A stretch of 64,000 nucleotides of DNA, taken from Annona cherimola. Lineage: Eukaryota > Streptophyta > Magnoliopsida > Magnoliales > Annonaceae. The notes beneath the pieces were generated by a model, which saw only the letters and a list, made by a program, of their open reading frames with translations, ran no database searches and was not told where the DNA came from. Location: assembly GCA_030490835.1 (NCBI GenBank), contig CM059971.1, positions 123,536,564 through 123,600,563 of the forward strand, read 5' to 3'. Positions 12,932-27,800 of the stretch are shown here, piece after piece (positions within the stretch are counted from its first letter, which is position 1; each line of letters starts with the position of its first letter). The position numbers and the translations under genes are program-made.

Positions 12932-15900
12932 CTCCCATATATATATAACAGTGACAAATTTTGGCCTCATAAAAGTTCAATTTTCTTGTGATGATATTAT
13001 CCGTCAGTAAGTATTTAGTCATGATTTTTAAACATCATGTATTTGAAAATTTTATTTAAATATATTTTCAATCAAAATTTTAATAGTTACATATTATACT
13101 TTCAAATATGCTAAATATTTATAACATCTAAATTTTCAAGTAAAGTGACTTTTTCGCGCTGTAAATATGTACTTATATTTCAAATGATTAAGATTTGAGA
13201 AAATATTTTAGTGTAAAAGTAACAAACGGTTCTATAAGATTGGGGCTTTAAATACATGAGAATTTTAAAGGACTTAGGTTTTAAGATTTTTTTTTTAAAA
13301 AAAAATAAAAACCAACGAATTGCATATCCCTTACTATGCAGTCAGGTTGAATATGAGTACAACCCTTATTTATAATGCAAGAAATTACTTTGCTGGGAAT
13401 TATACTTATAAGAAGTTAATATCACTTCAGAATGAATTAATATTCAACGATCATGCAGCCGCCCTTGTAGGGAAGGATCGGAGAGATATGCTGAGTAATG
13501 GCTGCTGCTCCTCTGTGCATGGGCAGCACATCCTAGCTCCGTCCGGTTCCCCTCTTCACGCGTCTTCTTCTCCGTCTTCCTGAGAGAAAATGGCTGCCAT
13601 CACTTCTTCCACCAATCCTTACCATGCCGGATGCATGTCCCTTCATTTTAATTCACTTCAATCTTCAGTCAATGAAATATTTTCAGTATTCCAAACACGG
13701 TAGTAAAATGTAACCGGAATATTAGAGAAAGTTTTAAAAATTTCATAAGTTTTTCCTCATATTCTTTAAAAAACCATTACCAAAAACTTTCAATAATCTT
13801 TAACATTCTCATCTCTTGTTTAATTTCTTTTAAAATGTGAAAAAAAGATTATTAAAAACTTAATTTCAGATCATCAAAAATAGCACAGTAAATTGATACA
13901 GCTAACTTCACTTACTTCTAAAAGCATTATCATAGGTAAATAAATTTTTCTTTGCCAATAGTTACTAATAGCTAAGGTAGAAATTTACTGCCAATAATTC
14001 TTAGATGCGACCTAATATTTTTCTGATTGATTTTTTGTACGAAATGGCATATGATATTATAATCAAGATTATTCATAGGAGGATAATAAACTTTCATTTT
14101 ATGTATACAGGAGACCAAGTTCGCACTCCCATCATTCATTTTTTAACTCTGTTGAAACCACAACTTAGTGACATTTCTGCCATGGTCATGACCAACCAGG
14201 TAGATGCGACCCAATATTTGGTTGTATGTTCATTTTTTTTTTCCAAATAAGAATTGTTAAAAACAAAGTTTATTGTATTGTATGCCAATAATATTGTAAA
14301 ATATTATAAGTAAAACAAATTTAATAGCACGTGGAGGTCATAATTGAAAGTATAAATGATAAAGTGAACACCTTGGATCCTATTAACTAAGGTAAGTGGC
14401 AAACGACAATGTTTTAAGCATATGTTATTTGTAGTTATATGGATTTAAGTTTTAATTTTACCTACGTTTGATAAGAAGTAAATGTTGTAAATGAAATGGA
14501 TATAATAGAAGTAAAGCAGAAATAAAATGAGAATAGAAAGAATATCATGACTTAAAAATACGAGGAAATTCTTTCAAAAAATACTAGAAAAATACTAGAA
14601 TATAATTAAAAAATGAAAAAAGAAACGTTGTTGGTTGACTTTTTTTTATTCCCCTCATTTTCATGTCCGCTGTAAGCAACGTTATTTATTTATTGTCCTC
14701 TCTTTTATCGGTTTTACCAAAAGACCCTCTTTTTATGCATCCAAGGGGGTGGCTTGGGTAACCCATTGAAAATTATCGGCATACCCATCTTCTTGGTATG
14801 TATGTAACTCGGTGGAAAGAGATATTCCCTGGCACGTTTTATATTCAGAAGTTTTTATAAATTACTTGGATATAATGCGAGGCAAACAAATTTTTTTTTT
14901 TTTTGAAATTAAGGGCCTTTTCCAAAGGATTCAAAGGGCTTGAATGGGGATAGAAAAATCAGAAATGGGACAAGAAAATAATGATGTATATTAGGAATTT
15001 AAAATTTTATAAAAAGTTATATTGTGAATTGTAAAATAACTGGGATACTTTGGAAATACACCCCTCTAATTAATTTACCTTCATTTGAGAATATATAAAC
15101 TTCTTTTTTCCTTAAAATTTAGCTGTTGCATTACTTAGTATTATCTTTCATTTTTCCTTCACTCCAACAAATTGTACTCTTGTGGCCACGATATTGTTTC
15201 TCATCAGTATTGATGACGAGCATCAAACAACTATATGAGCAAATATTGATTGCTGACACCATTTCAGCTAATGAAATTTATTGCAGTGTTTTTACTGATA
15301 CCATAACATAATCAATTTCCTAATCTGATTATAAATCTGAGAAATTTCAATAAAATAACCCAAGTAGATGACGATATCACCTAGTAAAAAAGACAAACCA
15401 TAAAAATCTCTGAAAAAAGATGTGATTATTATTAAAGCATAAGACAACCGATAAAAAATTTTATTCAAATCACTAAACTTGCTGAAATGTAGCAACTATT
15501 TAACTGCATAAACTTTTATGTAGCTGCACCAAAGGAAATTAAATGGCTTTGTACTTGACTATTTCTTCGGAAAAAACGAAACAATAACAATAATTTAATG
15601 TTGTATGGAGCTAAACAGCTGTCTAAGAGTTCGGACCTTGGATTACAGTTATGTACACCAAGACAAACCAATTAAGTTATGCCCAAATTCACAGTAACCT
15701 TAAAGTTAGTTACATCTAATGTTATATATGAGTTCTTGTGCTATGAAACTCTACTTCTATATAACTTAAACCATTTTTACTATCTTGATAATTGATAAGA
15801 AATTCATTATATCCATTGTAATTAAGTACCATTTATGTTGTCATGGAAACCTTATCATTTCTTTATTATTATTGTGCATTAGTCCCCCCATCAACAAATG

Positions 15901-16713
15901 CATAAAAAAAATCAAAATAATAAAATGATTTGACACTAAATATTAATTTTAAATTATATTTTCAATATCTAAACTATCTAAAATATCATTACTACATAGA
16001 TAAATAATCGTTTAAAATATTATTATATTCTAATATATACATGAATAGATCTAAATATTTTTCATAATTTATGTATGAATATATATTTTAAACAAATATG
16101 ACCCATACACTTTTTTGGTTTTAAACGAAACTTAGTTTCCTAACTAAGCAAATGATGCTTAATAAAATGGATAAAGTAAATTTCCTATCAATCATTAAAG
16201 TGTAAAAAAAAAAATGAATAAAATTACATTAAATGGCTTCAACGTAACTTATATATATAGTAGCAAGGACTCTTATATGCATGCCAAAATATGGTTGCAC
16301 GAGATCCCATGTATTATAGAGGGAAGAACAAAAAGAAAATATAAGCTTCTCTTATGCTTTCTTTATTTCTTACGTAATTAATATTATATTTATCATTGCT
16401 TAGATGACCAAACGGTTAACATAAGTGAGTTAGGATGTATAGCGCGGGAGGTCCAGGGTTCTAAGTTGGAGCTGTTCTTCACCAGCTTACTAATCATCCG
16501 ATGAAGCTGACATTATAAAAAAAAAATGCTATACTTTGCATCGCTTATCCATTTTTTTTGGTTAATCCATTTTTAGAAAACAAAGAAATATATATTTAAC
16601 AAGCTAACATTGCATGTTAAAACACCAACCACATTCTCGCCAAATAGTCATTACAACAAACATGGCAATCACAACCTAACAAATCAATAACTGGCTAAAT
16701 TTGGACCATTCAT
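12932..16713. other. Intergenic, AT-rich; family C and Tourist-like remnants
   Basis: A family C remnant lies at about 15885-16110 (gtttaaaatattattatattctaat and similar words). Tourist-like words occur at 14460-14680. A weak tRNA-like segment with a degenerate B box (gggttctaag) lies at about 16402-16529 before an A-rich tail. A slightly GC-richer stretch at 13440-13640 has a short plus-strand open frame with no known domain. Confidence 0.4.
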
Positions 16714-16935
16714 TTAAGCGCCTCTTCCTTCTTCTATCTGTTGTAACTTTCTTCCCGTATACGACATTATACGACTGTCTGTAACGCTGCTATGTATATG
16801 ATCACCATCCTCGTCCTCTGCTTGGACGGACTTTTGTTCCAGCTTCAGCCAAAGTACTTCCCATGAAGCCAATAATAATAACAACAATAAATAAATAAAT
16901 GAAACTGTCAGATCCGAAAAACGACCCGCTAGCAA
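16714..16935 (-). CDS. Possible small secreted-peptide precursor (73 aa), uncertain
   Basis: The open frame starts at the ATG at 16935. After a short N-terminal stretch it has a hydrophobic run (residues about 11-24, FIYLLLLLLLASW) resembling a signal peptide. An acidic segment with EDEDGD follows, then TGRK and a short tail. The base composition of the second half is more coding-like than its surroundings. The hydrophobic run is encoded by low-complexity attt/att repeats, so it may be chance. I do not recognise a CLE, RGF, PSK or CEP signature, and no homologue is known to me. Confidence 0.2.
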   Translation of the reverse strand: MLAGRFSDLTVSFIYLLLLLLLASWEVLWLKLEQKSVQAEDEDGDHIHSSVTDSRIMSYTGRKLQQIEEGRGA

Positions 16936-18596
16936 GTTAACAGTTTACAAGGCCTATTTTTTTATATATATAAAAAAAAAAAAAAAAAAAAAAAATTTAA
17001 AAATATGTTGCCATGTGACGTGTGGGTGGGGATGCTCTGGTCAACCTTGGCTTCGTCCTACGCTTTTTGGAAAGATGACATAGGCTTCCGCGCTGTCGAC
17101 AAAAGAAGAAAGCGACATAAAAAGGTATTTTCTTACCCGTTTATTGCATTGCTAGCTGACAGCAGACGTGCATTTATGGGTGTAGTATATATGTTTCTTT
17201 GTCCGATAACTATATATTATTTGTTTGCTTATTTGTAATTGTATCGTATATGTTCTCTGTAGATAACGGACTAATAGAGAAGAGATCGCAACGTGGATAT
17301 TTATCATTTAATAATTTTTTGTTCACCTTGGATTTCAAAATCCTTTCATCTGGTCTTGAGATATGCCTTGGGATTTAGAAACTTAAAAAAGTTTGGATTT
17401 AGGTTCCACCCAATCATGAAATTGGAAGCATTCGCTTGTGGGCTTATAATTTAAGAATAGTGATTTACTGAAATTTTCAAGAGAATCAATACGTTTGATG
17501 GCTCAATGGATTAATTTAAACAAGAAGTTTCATGCAAAGGGCAACATCTTGATGGCATACACTGGCCACACTAGCCTAATAATAACCCTGTTAAATCCAT
17601 GCCTTAAAGAATTAATTAAACTCCGACGCCATTTTATGTGAAAGATATATTTAAGTATTTCGTACCTATTCCAAGACCATCCATATTCCACACCAAGAAT
17701 CACACCAAGACCAAGCTAACGAATCCGAAGATTTAATAAATTGGAAAATATTGATAGCCATGATGCGTAATTACTCAACGGATCAGGGACTTGAACACCT
17801 TGATCTTTTGAAATCGGATGCATCACATGTAAGGTAGGTTCATCAACTTACACGTTGATGCCCACCACTCAGATTTGCTGCAAACTAATTAGCTACACCT
17901 AGCTGAATACATAAAATTAAACACTCCATACCTAGCGGACTCCATCTATGTTGGAATCCAAAAAAGTCAGTGCCCACCTTAAAACTAAGCTAGGATCTAT
18001 GTATGCTTGCTCCAGAGCTTGGACTTCGGACCTAATAATCCTCAAATTCGCCATGACCGATTCCATCCCCACAACCACACAAACAATCCCCGAAACTGTC
18101 AGTGTCCGATGCAGTGAATCATTCTTTATGTATTTGCATGTGGTGGGTGGGGCAGGGGTGGCCAATTGGTGTATTGAATCCGTTGGAAATTGCGACAGAT
18201 GGGTGGACTGGATATTCTAGTCCACCAGGGTTGTCCCCTCCACAGTTTGGAATATTCCATGCAAGGACAAAGCACCAATCGTAGAATTTTGTCCATGACC
18301 AACATTACAAAAGCAACACTGAGGGTAAGATATTACCATCTGCAACAACATTATCTATCACCTGAGAAAAACCAATGGGAACTAAACAACTGAAATGGAT
18401 CTGCAAGGATGTCAGGCAAGCAAATCAAGAAATAAGGAGGACAAAATCATGAAGAAGGGGGGTGGGAGTAGAGCCAACAATCCCAGGGCCTTAAGAGGGA
18501 GAACCGGCTTATCTGGCTCAGACAATTCACATGAAAATCACAATGCAACAGAGATTTTTAATGTCCAGAAAGCTGGCAAAAGTTTCGTGACACTTT
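16936..18596. other. Downstream flank of the HAP8-like gene
   Basis: The stretch begins with a long poly(A) run (about 16972-16995). 17005-18596 is of mixed composition, with short open frames on both strands and none recognisable. The part next to the gene is probably 3' UTR. No clear polyadenylation signal could be assigned. Confidence 0.35.
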
Positions 18597-18783
18597 GAGA
18601 TATCAGAATTTGAGACTTAGAGCAATAGCCACCACCACTTTTATGAACCATGGCTGACTTGACATCAATACGTCAGTGCTTTGGGCATTAAAGATTGGTC
18701 AGACTCAGTTGCGTCGCTTTAAGAATATCAGAATTTGGGACTCTGAGCAACATCCCCCGCCATTTTCTCGAACCATGACTCAC
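18597..18783 (-). repeat. Divergent direct repeat just downstream of the HAP8-like stop codon
   Basis: About 64 bp at 18597-18660 recurs at 18720-18783 with scattered differences. The shared words are atatcagaattt, gagcaa and gaaccatg. The period is about 123 bp. It lies 40-226 bp past the stop codon, so probably in the 3' UTR. Confidence 0.6.
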
Positions 18784-18822
18784 ACAAGCAGAATGGCTAT
18801 GGAATATGCATAGACATTCTCA

Positions 18823-21800
18823 TCAAAACCTGTAAATCTTTGCTGTCTTCCTCTGAAGCTCAGGTGACTTACCAGAGTCAGCTACTACTGCAAATGGGAT
18901 AGTTGAATGAGTTAGCCTGGAACTGTCCTGATCCATGTTGTGACTGGGTTTCAGTATGTGCTTTGCACCCGCACTCAGCTTAATGGGTCCAGATCTTGCT
19001 ACAGTATCCATTTTAAAGGAATTGGTAATAGATGCAGTCCTAAGATCATCTTTCTCAACCCCCATGTCTGGTTTATCCCCTTGATCATGGACAGCAGCAC
19101 TTACTGTGTTATATCTTGTGTAACCATGCAAATATTCTCCCTTCTGTGGGCCTGATGACGCACTTGGTTCCTCTTGGATGGCTAAGTTGGGTTTCTTTGC
19201 AATCTTCATGGTTTCATCAGTCTTAGCAGCTGGCCTCTTTTTTGCTTTCTTAGCAACATCTAGACCTTGAGAAGTAGATCTGGCATTCACTTTATCCCCC
19301 ACAGTCCTGTTTCTGAAGCTTGTGCCAATTGCATTGGTGGGACTGAAACATGGAAAGGCTGGAATGAGAGGATTGTGGGGTAGAGATGCCAGATTAGGCA
19401 CATTCTGCAGACCTGGGTAAGTACTGGAACTATGAGAAGGAAAGGAAATGGGGAGTTTTGGAGGTTGTCTTAAAAAATTAGAGCCAAGCATGGCACGTGG
19501 TACATGTTTAGAATTTTGTAGAGCAGGATGGGTAAGAGGATATGTAATTTCTCTCTGTTGTGTTGCATTTTGTAGCCATGGAGGTAAGCTCTGTGATGAG
19601 CGTTGAGCAAATGATGCTGTCAAATACTCTCTTCTATATTCGTCTGAGAAAGGGAGAGCTGCACTGCAAGAAACATCTTGGCTATGTCTGCACTGGGCAG
19701 AACTTAAAAGCACATGCTGTAGATGATGGCTATGGGGATTAGATAGTGCTATTGGTATCTGGTTGCTAATTTTGAAAGCTTCATTGCCTGAGAGACAGTT
19801 ATCTGAGATGTTAGAACTCTTATGTGGCATTGCTTCGAAAGGAATCTGTTGCCCTGATGGGTGAAACTCAACACCCTGGCTGCTATCAATCAAGGGAAGC
19901 CCATTCATCAACATTACATGAGTCTGGCGGTTCAGATCTGTTTGACCCGGCCTAGTTCCCAATGCTGTAACTTGAAGAATTCTTGGTGTTTCCAAAAAAC
20001 AAATTTCATTTGCATTTGGTGTCCCTGTTGCATTATGGACAACCAATTCTGGTTCGCTACCATTTCCTGCCAGAGAGATTCCTGAGATATTTGAGATAGG
20101 GTGATGCTCTGTGATGATTTCCTTGTCTATCCATATCTTTCCATCCTCACAACTGCGACCTTCATTATTGCTCACACCAACAGTAACATTCTTCCCCATA
20201 AGTCGCATTGTTGGCTGGCCACCTGCCTGAAACCCACTGTCCAAATTTCCTCGTGCTTGACTTTTGTCATGTTCAGAAGGTCTACGAGATTGTTTGTGTT
20301 CCCCATATGCTGAAGAGGAGATATTCATCAGGTTCGTCTCCAAGCCTAAGCGAGAGAAAGACTGCACCCTTTCTCTCATTGCATTGGGACACAGAGCTTC
20401 ACTTCTTCGGATACCTTGCAAACTAGTAGGGCTAGATGGTATTGGAATCTTGGCAGGGATATCTTTTAAGTATCCCCTCTCAGGAGGCCATTTTAAAGTT
20501 GGAAATGCTGGCCTAGTATGAAACTTCTCTTTCATACTCAAATTATCCGTTGTAGTTGAAAACCCAAGAATATTGTGTGCTTGCAAGCTGCCAGCAGAAG
20601 TTATTGTTGCGTTTTGCTTCTTAAGGAATTGATTGAATCCTGGTCTACCATTTGAATGAATCTGGACAAATTCTCCTTGTGAGTTAAGGGGCAAGCCAAT
20701 AAAATCATCATCAGTGGCCTTGTCTCTGCAGATAGATATGGGATCTGATCCCACCCTTCTTGCCCCAAATGGTCTATTCTTGCTGGCTAATTGCTTCTTC
20801 AAATCTGCTGAAGTGGAATGTATGTGGCCCATAGGATTATTTGGAGTGATGAGATGAGGTAACGGTCGGTGTTGTGAACCCCATCCATTGTAATCTTGTG
20901 GTCTGATGGCTTGCAATGCATATGGCTGCTGCTCAAACGGCTCTTGATCATTGGCTAAGCAAGGCAGGAAGGACTGTGAGGATGGATTTCTACTTGGGTT
21001 TGGCAGGTTACCGAATGTGGCAGGTCTTGCAATTGGGAATATGCTTTGCTCAGTGAAGTTTCGGTCTGCATTTGCTGTAATTTGAATGCTCCCTTCTTCT
21101 TGAGTTTCCATCTGACCAGTAATCCCTTCTGGTATAGGATTGATAACAGTGGGGATACTCGAAAGATCATATGAAATCGAGCCGTCTGAATTGAACTGAT
21201 TCAAACCATCATACTGCTGCACAGCCCTATTAAGATCTACGGATTCATCCAAGGAAGTTTTCTCCTCGTCATGACAATGCCGAACAACTGGAGTTGGAAC
21301 ACTGGTAAACTCTCTCTTTTCAGGTGAATATGTTTCTTCACTCACACCGATGACACTCAGGGCATCATCTTTCTCATTTTCATTAGCCTCTGTAGTAACC
21401 ACAGTATCAGTAAAAACACTATCGCCGGCCACTGATTGGTCTTTTGTTGATGAATCCGTTGGAACATCTGTATATGCTTTGCGAAGACATTGCACCTGTG
21501 GCAACTCTATGGAAGAACATGGTTTCCTTTTGTGTCCAAGTATGTCATCCTTCCCTGAAAACCTTACTCGCTTGTCTGAGTGCTGAACCTTCTGATTGTT
21601 CTTTGAATTGCCATTCAAAATGTTGCATGTGGCAGAAGTTATCTGGACTGAAGAGCCTCCGGTTTGATTCTTGAGAATACTCTGCAGAGGAAGAACATGT
21701 GCCTCCTCCAGCCCATTAGCAGTGGATTTAGAAGCTATGACCTTGTGGCAATATTTCTTAGCTAACCCTTGAATTTTTGACAGTTTCCTTTTCTGGATGC

Positions 21801-24800
21801 CAACAGGATTTGTGACTTCCTTTCCTAATCTCTTATTCTGGAATGATCCCTGTTGAGGTTCACAATGATCAATCGAAGAGGACATTTTCAGTTTATGAGT
21901 GTCCTCTTGAAACAGTAAACAGTGTTCCTATATTACTAATTTATTAGATTCTAACATGGAGAGTTTCAATTAAAACAAAGAAATTACTGAAAGAAGTTTT
22001 AAAAATTAGAACATGCAGACATGAAATTCTATATGAATCAGTTTCGTAACAATATTTTTAAATAAACATCATTATGTGTAATAAAAATCAAGATACAGTG
22101 GATTCACAGGGGATGCATTCGGTTAAGTTTGGACAACCCCACCAGTATTTTTTCCATAAGGGAAGCATGACATTAAACAAAACATATGAAAAGCATTGTT
22201 GTCACTGTAGGCACAGACTCAGCTCACTGATGAGGGCTCACCTGAGAGACGTGCATCTGTTGCCATGGCAAGTGCTAGTAAAACTGACAAGGACATTTCT
22301 TCACTAGTTATCTTAATGCAACATTTTTATTTGCAACTAATTATTTCTTCACAACCTTATAATGTAATAACTTCTCCAGAATCTTTCCAGTCATTGTAAT
22401 ATGGTGCTAATTTAGTCAAGAGAGACATCATTAGAGGCTCAGAAGCAAGGCATGCAACCAGTAGTGGATCCAGGGCCTTTGGTGAGGGGGGCAATTTGAA
22501 ATGAAGGGGTGGGCAATAACTTGAAATATTTTACAATAGATCCACTTATGCATGCAACAAAGGAAGATCAGATATTATACCCTAGGTCTTAATCATAATT
22601 CCTCCTAAGTTTCTTCACAGTTTCTCTCAGTTCTGTTGGCATTGCTTGTCATAGTTGACTCGAAGCATTACTTTGCTATTAGTAATTGGACACCATATTA
22701 GAAATTACCAGAAACAAGTCAACATACTTCTGTGAACATTCGAAAAGTATGCATCGTTTTTCTTTTTGTGCTTGCATGATAAAATCATTTGCTGCTTCAT
22801 TTGACACAGTTTCTATGAGAAAAATAAGTTTCATTCATGGAACTTTGAGGAAAGCTCATTAAAAAAAGAAATTTGTGCATACACCTGCTAGAATGAACTT
22901 AGGGAGAGTGAATTAGGTCGGTTACTCATAGCTGAACCTGTTTCTCACTAAATTGGGCAAGCATGTAGACTAACTCGAGAACAAGGTGGGCAAGAATCCT
23001 TGACTCGAATCTAAACATAAGGTTGAGCTAAATCAACCATGTCTTGACCTGGTGTGATCCCGACATAAACCATCCATATAACTTTTTTATATAAAGAAAG
23101 GAAAATCCTATACTTGAACACCTCATAAACCATCTATATAACTTAGTTAAATTTTTAGTACTGACTTTTTTTTATTGTTCGATCTTTACACTATCTCTTG
23201 ATCTGTACAAGCCATCAAATTTTTAAAACTTGACACACATTTTCAACCCATAGCGTTCACCTGAATCAAACCTAAGACCAATCCAAGCTTGGCTGATTTT
23301 TTTCAGAAAAAAAAAATGTTCAGGTTTAGTTGACTTTGACCAATCAGTAACCTATATAGGGTTGGGTTGACCTTGACCCTGTATTGACCCAAGTCATTTA
23401 CACCCTCCTTAATAAACTTGTAATTTCTTGAACAATTCCTTCTTGAGCATACAAGACAAAAATTGTTACCTTCATGACTCTTCAAGATAACTATTTCTTA
23501 GGTAGAAAATTCACATCAAATATTCATAGAAACAACAATTTGTATCCACTTCCATGAAATGACTTCCTATTATCAAAGCTACTTGTAAAAATCTCTTATA
23601 ATGTGCTGGAAAGATTTATCTCTAAGAATACAAAAAAGTCCCTGAAAAAAAAATCAAAAAAAGAAAGCATTGTTGTCAAGTTGAGACTAAAAGAAAAGAT
23701 TTCCTTATAATTCTCTTTTTTTTTTTTTTTCCATTTTTGCCACATAACTATTGGTTTTGCAAAAAATTTTCCCTACTCATGAACTTGGTTCAAATTATAT
23801 TGACTGGTTTTGTAGCCTACCTAAACATGTTTAGGGCAAGGCTATGTAAATACATATGCCTGGTTGAACGGCCCAAATCTAGCAGTTAAATGGAGAAAAA
23901 TAGGAAATGGTGACCAACCATTTCAATGGCCAGACCAGTTCAAAAGTCATTGGATAGAGTTTCAGAGTAATATTACATGTCTTGAGTGCATATATGACTA
24001 CAAAATTAATTAAAGTTGACTAGGCAAATTCGTGAAATATGAATTTTATCAAGAATTACAGCAAGCCTTTATTACACTATATTTCAAACAAAGTTCATAA
24101 GTCAGAGTGTTTTTACAAAATCTATAATTATTCAGGTAATATTCCAAAATGAAAACTGATGAGGAGGTAAATGCAATCATCCCACCAAATCATCCATCAT
24201 ACAAATAGTGGAGTTTGTACTCCATATCAACTATACAAGGCATGACCATAGATTAGAAGCATCCCATCAAATGTGTCATACTTCAACATCTATCAATCTC
24301 AAAATCACCTCAAGTGGATCATATTAACTTTAAAAAATTTTCCTAACAGGAGAAGCAAAAATCAATTTGCAGAAAAAAGGACCAAGGTTTGAGCTAGTCA
24401 AGCTACTAATTACCAATCATCCAATCTAACTAATTCAAAGTCCAAAATCTTTTTTTATTTTTATTTTTCAAAATAATTATTAGTATAATGCAAACATGCA
24501 TGCTTTTTTATTATTACATTAAATATCTCAATCTACCTTTCAAATGCAATGATCCATTACAAGAAAATGGACTATTAGTAATGATGAAAATTGTCACTAT
24601 AAGCATCAATTTGAATTGAGATGTCATTGTAGTGGAATCACAATAAGCTAGTCACAAAAGGCATTCATGACAATTTTCTAAAGTTGTCACTATAAGTACA
24701 ACTTTAGCTATAAATCTTGTTACGAAGATGTTATTTTTTACAAAATTCATTACATTATTGTAGCTAAAAGCTAATTTTTAATGACAACAACTATTTACGT

Positions 24801-27800
24801 TGCTAATTAGAGTTTTTTGCAACAAAAATGTTAATGTTGCTAAAAACATATTGCAAGATTTTTTTTTTCTCTTGGCTTGTAGCAATTATTTAAAACTCTA
24901 TGTTATCAAAATTGGTATGAACTAGCCAATCCAACCAGTCTGATTAGGAACAGGTCTCTAATCCATTTTAATTAGAACCAAACGAACAGCTCAAACTAGT
25001 TGGCTAGTTCAAGTTTATTTTATAAATAGATTTTCACACTTTTGATTGTTAATTATAATTATTGATGAATTAATCAAATATAGGGAGCTTGACGGACTTT
25101 CAGCTCAAAATAACAACCAAGCAATCCCAACCAGTATTTTTGACATCATAAATGATTTTTATCATTACCCTTGTTGACCATCCAAGATTTTTGGCCCATC
25201 TAGCATGAGTAGAATTTTGAATTCCTAGCTAAACTTTAGCATTGTCAGTTCTAACAGATTTAAGAGTTCTGTTTTACATGCACGTCTGTCTCCTTTTATT
25301 TTACTCACAGACATAATAGAAATTTTGATCAAACACCAAGCATTAGGTGCTTGTCATTTCATCAAAGCCCTTAAATTTAAGGGTGCAAGTTGGGAATTCA
25401 GTAAATTCGTTGCCCAAGGAGAAAAACACCCACCATGGCAATCAAAATTCCTAATTGGTTGTGAAAGCTTGGAGGAAGGCAAAAACCGCGACAAAAATAG
25501 CAACAAAATCTTGCTAATTTCATAGCTAAAACTAAATCTTGTTATAGTTCTAAACCCGACCGGCCTATAGTTTGGAATCGTTTAAACTTAGCTTGAGAAA
25601 ATTTGGGTCCATCCTAGACCATTAATTGGCTTGGAACATAAACCTCACAACTGACGATACTGGTCATCATTATACTCTAAAACATTTTTTATTAGCTCTG
25701 AAGATGGATCCAATATGACACATGACCATGTCTAAAAGATAACTAATTTAAAGTAACTCACTGATAGTAGATGATATGTATTGCAGGCCCCACAAAGGCG
25801 GTCCATAAAGTACATGGGCTGCACTAAATAGAAGACAGTCATAAGACATTTAGTGCTCAGGAGACAGTAAACTTTGAAGTGGACCAACGATAATTTGTAT
25901 TGGTATTTTCACGTGAATCTTGAAGTGGACCAACAATGATTTGCATTGGTTTTTTCGCATACATTGCATTTGAGACAAAAACATCTAATTACACTAAAAA
26001 TAAATGTTTTTTAGCAACCATCGCCAGCAAAAAAATGGGAATTTTCTGCCATGAAAAAACGGCACCATTTTCTGCTATGGGAATATTTGTATGATATGAA
26101 AAATCATTTTACTTAGGGGTGCATTTCACATTGAATAAAACTTTTCCATCCAAAATTTTCTCCTTCACACTACCATATTTTCTAATAATTACTTCACATT
26201 TTTCTATTCAATTACTCTACTTTTCAATCATTTTTTTACAATTTTATATATAATTACCCTATATATTTTAAATTTATTTTATTTATTCTTCATCATTATC
26301 TCTATCATTTACATCATTTTTTCTATTTTAAAAACTTTAAGGGCATGTTTGCTAACAACAAAAATTTTACAAACTTAAACTTTCCAGTATCCACAATTAT
26401 CCTATTTTAATCATTTTTATTTATTTTTATCAAATTACTCTACTTTTCAATTATTTCCACGCAACTACCTTTACAACTAATCTATTTATTTTAATTTTAT
26501 TGTCGTTACTCTTCATCATTACCTCTATCATATCAAATTATTCTCTACCAATTCAAAAACTTTAACACTAAAAATTTTTTATTTAAAAATTTTATCACTT
26601 TCCAAACACACCAATAATTAAAAAAAAAACTTTTCTTTTAAAAGTTTTATCAAATACCAAAAACACCCCGGATTTTATATATAATTCAAAACGGGCACAA
26701 ATGCATAAAGTTCTTTATTATTATATTTTTATATTACAATAAAAAATCATATCTTATATATTAAAAAACTATATCTTTAATATTATATATTACAAAAAAA
26801 TTTATCAAGTTGAATTTTTATATTTAGGCTAAATAAATAATTTTAAATACAATGTATGGATTAGATCTTAAAAAGAGAATCCAAGGTGTACAATTTACGC
26901 CTGGTTTTATAGTAGAAAGGACCCAAAACAAAGAAATATTTAGTTGTCAAAGCTCATTTGCCATATGTTCTCGCCACAAAAAATTTCTACTTAGTTGTCA
27001 TAACACAATTGTAACAAAACATTTGCAACAAATTTTAAAGGTATTTCGTAATCAACTTACAAGAAAGTTAACATTTTGAAACATATTTTAACGACATTTA
27101 GCACTTTTTATTGCAAAAAAAATAATTAGTAACATAAATAATTACTATCTGCTCTTAATAACTATGATATAAAGAACGTTATAAAAAATAACCTTTTAGT
27201 GAAAAGCTTCACTAGAAGTTAAGTTAAACTTTCCGTGACAACTTTAAAAAATTGTCGCTAAAAGCTTTAGCTACTAAGTTTCCGTGACTTAGCCACATCA
27301 ACATCACAATGAAAATTAATATATATTGATAAATTTTAGCCTCCCTAAAAACCTTTTTTCTTGTAGTGGGACCTTTTGAAACATATATATTTGTTGCCAT
27401 AAATTCCTTCAACTGTTAGAAATTACATTAGAAGTTTCTAAAACTTATTCACAGGTAAAGCTTCTAGCAAGTTAAAATGAAGCTTTTTTGAATTTCTAGA
27501 AAGCTAGAGTTTCATATTGCTACTGTTGCTAAAATTTGGTAATTGAGAATAGGGTAGTTTACTTCAGAAAAAAAAGAAGAAGAAGAAGAAAAGAATAGGA
27601 TGGTAATACTAACTGTGAGCATTGACTTGTTTATTAACCGTTTGGCTAAAACACATCACCACGTCCAAACTTACAGAAACATCCCCAATATTTGGAAAAT
27701 TGGATAAAAGGATATGTCTAAAGTAGAAAACGTCAAGGATTACAGGTTTGAGACTACCGTGGAACAATGCAAATATGATGTTTCAACCATTTGAATATCA

